From Acidobacteriota bacterium (GTDB taxonomy: Bacteria; Acidobacteriota; JAAYUB01; JAMOQF01), in contig JALULU010000408.1 of assembly GCA_027040585.1 (NCBI GenBank), forward strand, positions 1 through 5,602: a stretch of DNA of 5,602 bases, read 5' to 3'. Below are positions 5,481 through 5,602 of this stretch, one piece after another. Positions within the stretch are counted from its first letter, which is position 1. The number at the start of each line of letters is the position of its first letter. The notes beneath the pieces were generated by a model. The model saw nothing but the letters and a program-made list of their open reading frames with translations. It did no database searches and had not been told where the DNA came from. The position numbers were made by a program, and so were the translations under genes.

Positions 5481-5602
5481 CCAATCATTTTCCCATTATT
5501 TTTTAATCTCATCATTAGGTCTGACCCCAATATCTTTTCATTTCATTCTTATTCTCATTTTCAAGGTCTGTCCCTATCAGCTTTCAAATTCTTAACCTCT
5601 AT

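Larger units (their letters stand above)
5361..5576. repeat. Cluster of five dispersed AGGTCTGACCCCA-like repeats
   Basis: Copies lie at 5361-5374 (GAGGTTTGACCCCA), 5413-5426 (GAGGTCTGACCCCA), 5471-5483 (AGGTCTGACCCCA), 5517-5529 (AGGTCTGACCCCA) and 5564-5576 (AAGGTCTGTCCCTA). Start-to-start distances of the AGGT core are about 52, 57, 46 and 47 bp. The first and last copies are degenerate, the middle three identical over 13 bases. The sequence between copies is T-rich on this strand and does not repeat, apart from a 10-bp tandem unit. Read on the minus strand, the unit is TGGGGTCAGACCT. I recall motifs of this kind flanking IS200-like Y1 (REP-associated) transposase genes, but no transposase coding sequence is visible here. 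The whole stretch 5278-5602 has no supportable gene on either strand. Confidence 0.75.

Noticed and set aside
5361..5576. CRISPR array
   Set aside because: The repeats are only 13-14 bp, the intervals vary by more than 10 bp, and the spacers are low-complexity T-rich sequence; no cas gene is present.

Overview
The window reads as one run of seven plus-strand genes from an AT-rich bacterium, ending in a short non-coding stretch with dispersed repeats. Every internal junction is tight (from about 28 bp apart to a 47 bp overlap), and I see no promoter or terminator between genes, so an operon is likely. An anaerobic or uncultivated low-GC lineage that is Gram-negative-like or otherwise has a DacB-type PBP4 would fit. 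I cannot name the phylum from this sequence.

Positions 1-2220 carry a split biotin-dependent acyl-CoA carboxylase: the C-terminal end of the carboxyltransferase (ending KHGNIPL), a complete biotin carboxylase with all the catalytic residues I checked, and a biotin carrier subunit with the EAMKMEN biotinylation site. Together they would carboxylate a short acyl-CoA, most likely propionyl-CoA to methylmalonyl-CoA.

Positions 2225-3598 hold the most unusual part. Two adjacent intact ORFs look like full-fold relatives of known enzymes that have lost their active sites. The first resembles a deoxynucleoside kinase without a P-loop lysine. The second resembles pantothenate synthetase (PanC), but the second His of HxGH, the pantoate-binding Gln, the GxKDxQQ signature and the SSRN arginine are all replaced. 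To my knowledge, deoxynucleoside kinase genes sit beside panB/panC in several bacterial lineages, so this looks like a decayed or repurposed form of that neighbourhood, here without panB. The pair is the best candidate for something undescribed.

Positions 3552-5027 encode a secreted PBP4/DacB-type D-Ala-D-Ala carboxypeptidase with intact SxxK, SxN and KTG motifs. Positions 5056-5277 encode a small single-PUR-repeat nucleic-acid-binding protein (DUF3276 type).

Positions 5278-5602 (325 bp) contain no gene that I can support. They hold a weak hairpin after the last gene and five copies of a motif close to AGGTCTGACCCCA at 46-57 bp intervals, plus a 10-bp tandem repeat. This may be a repeat cluster of the kind found around REP-associated (IS200-like, Y1) transposase genes, but no transposase is inside the window.
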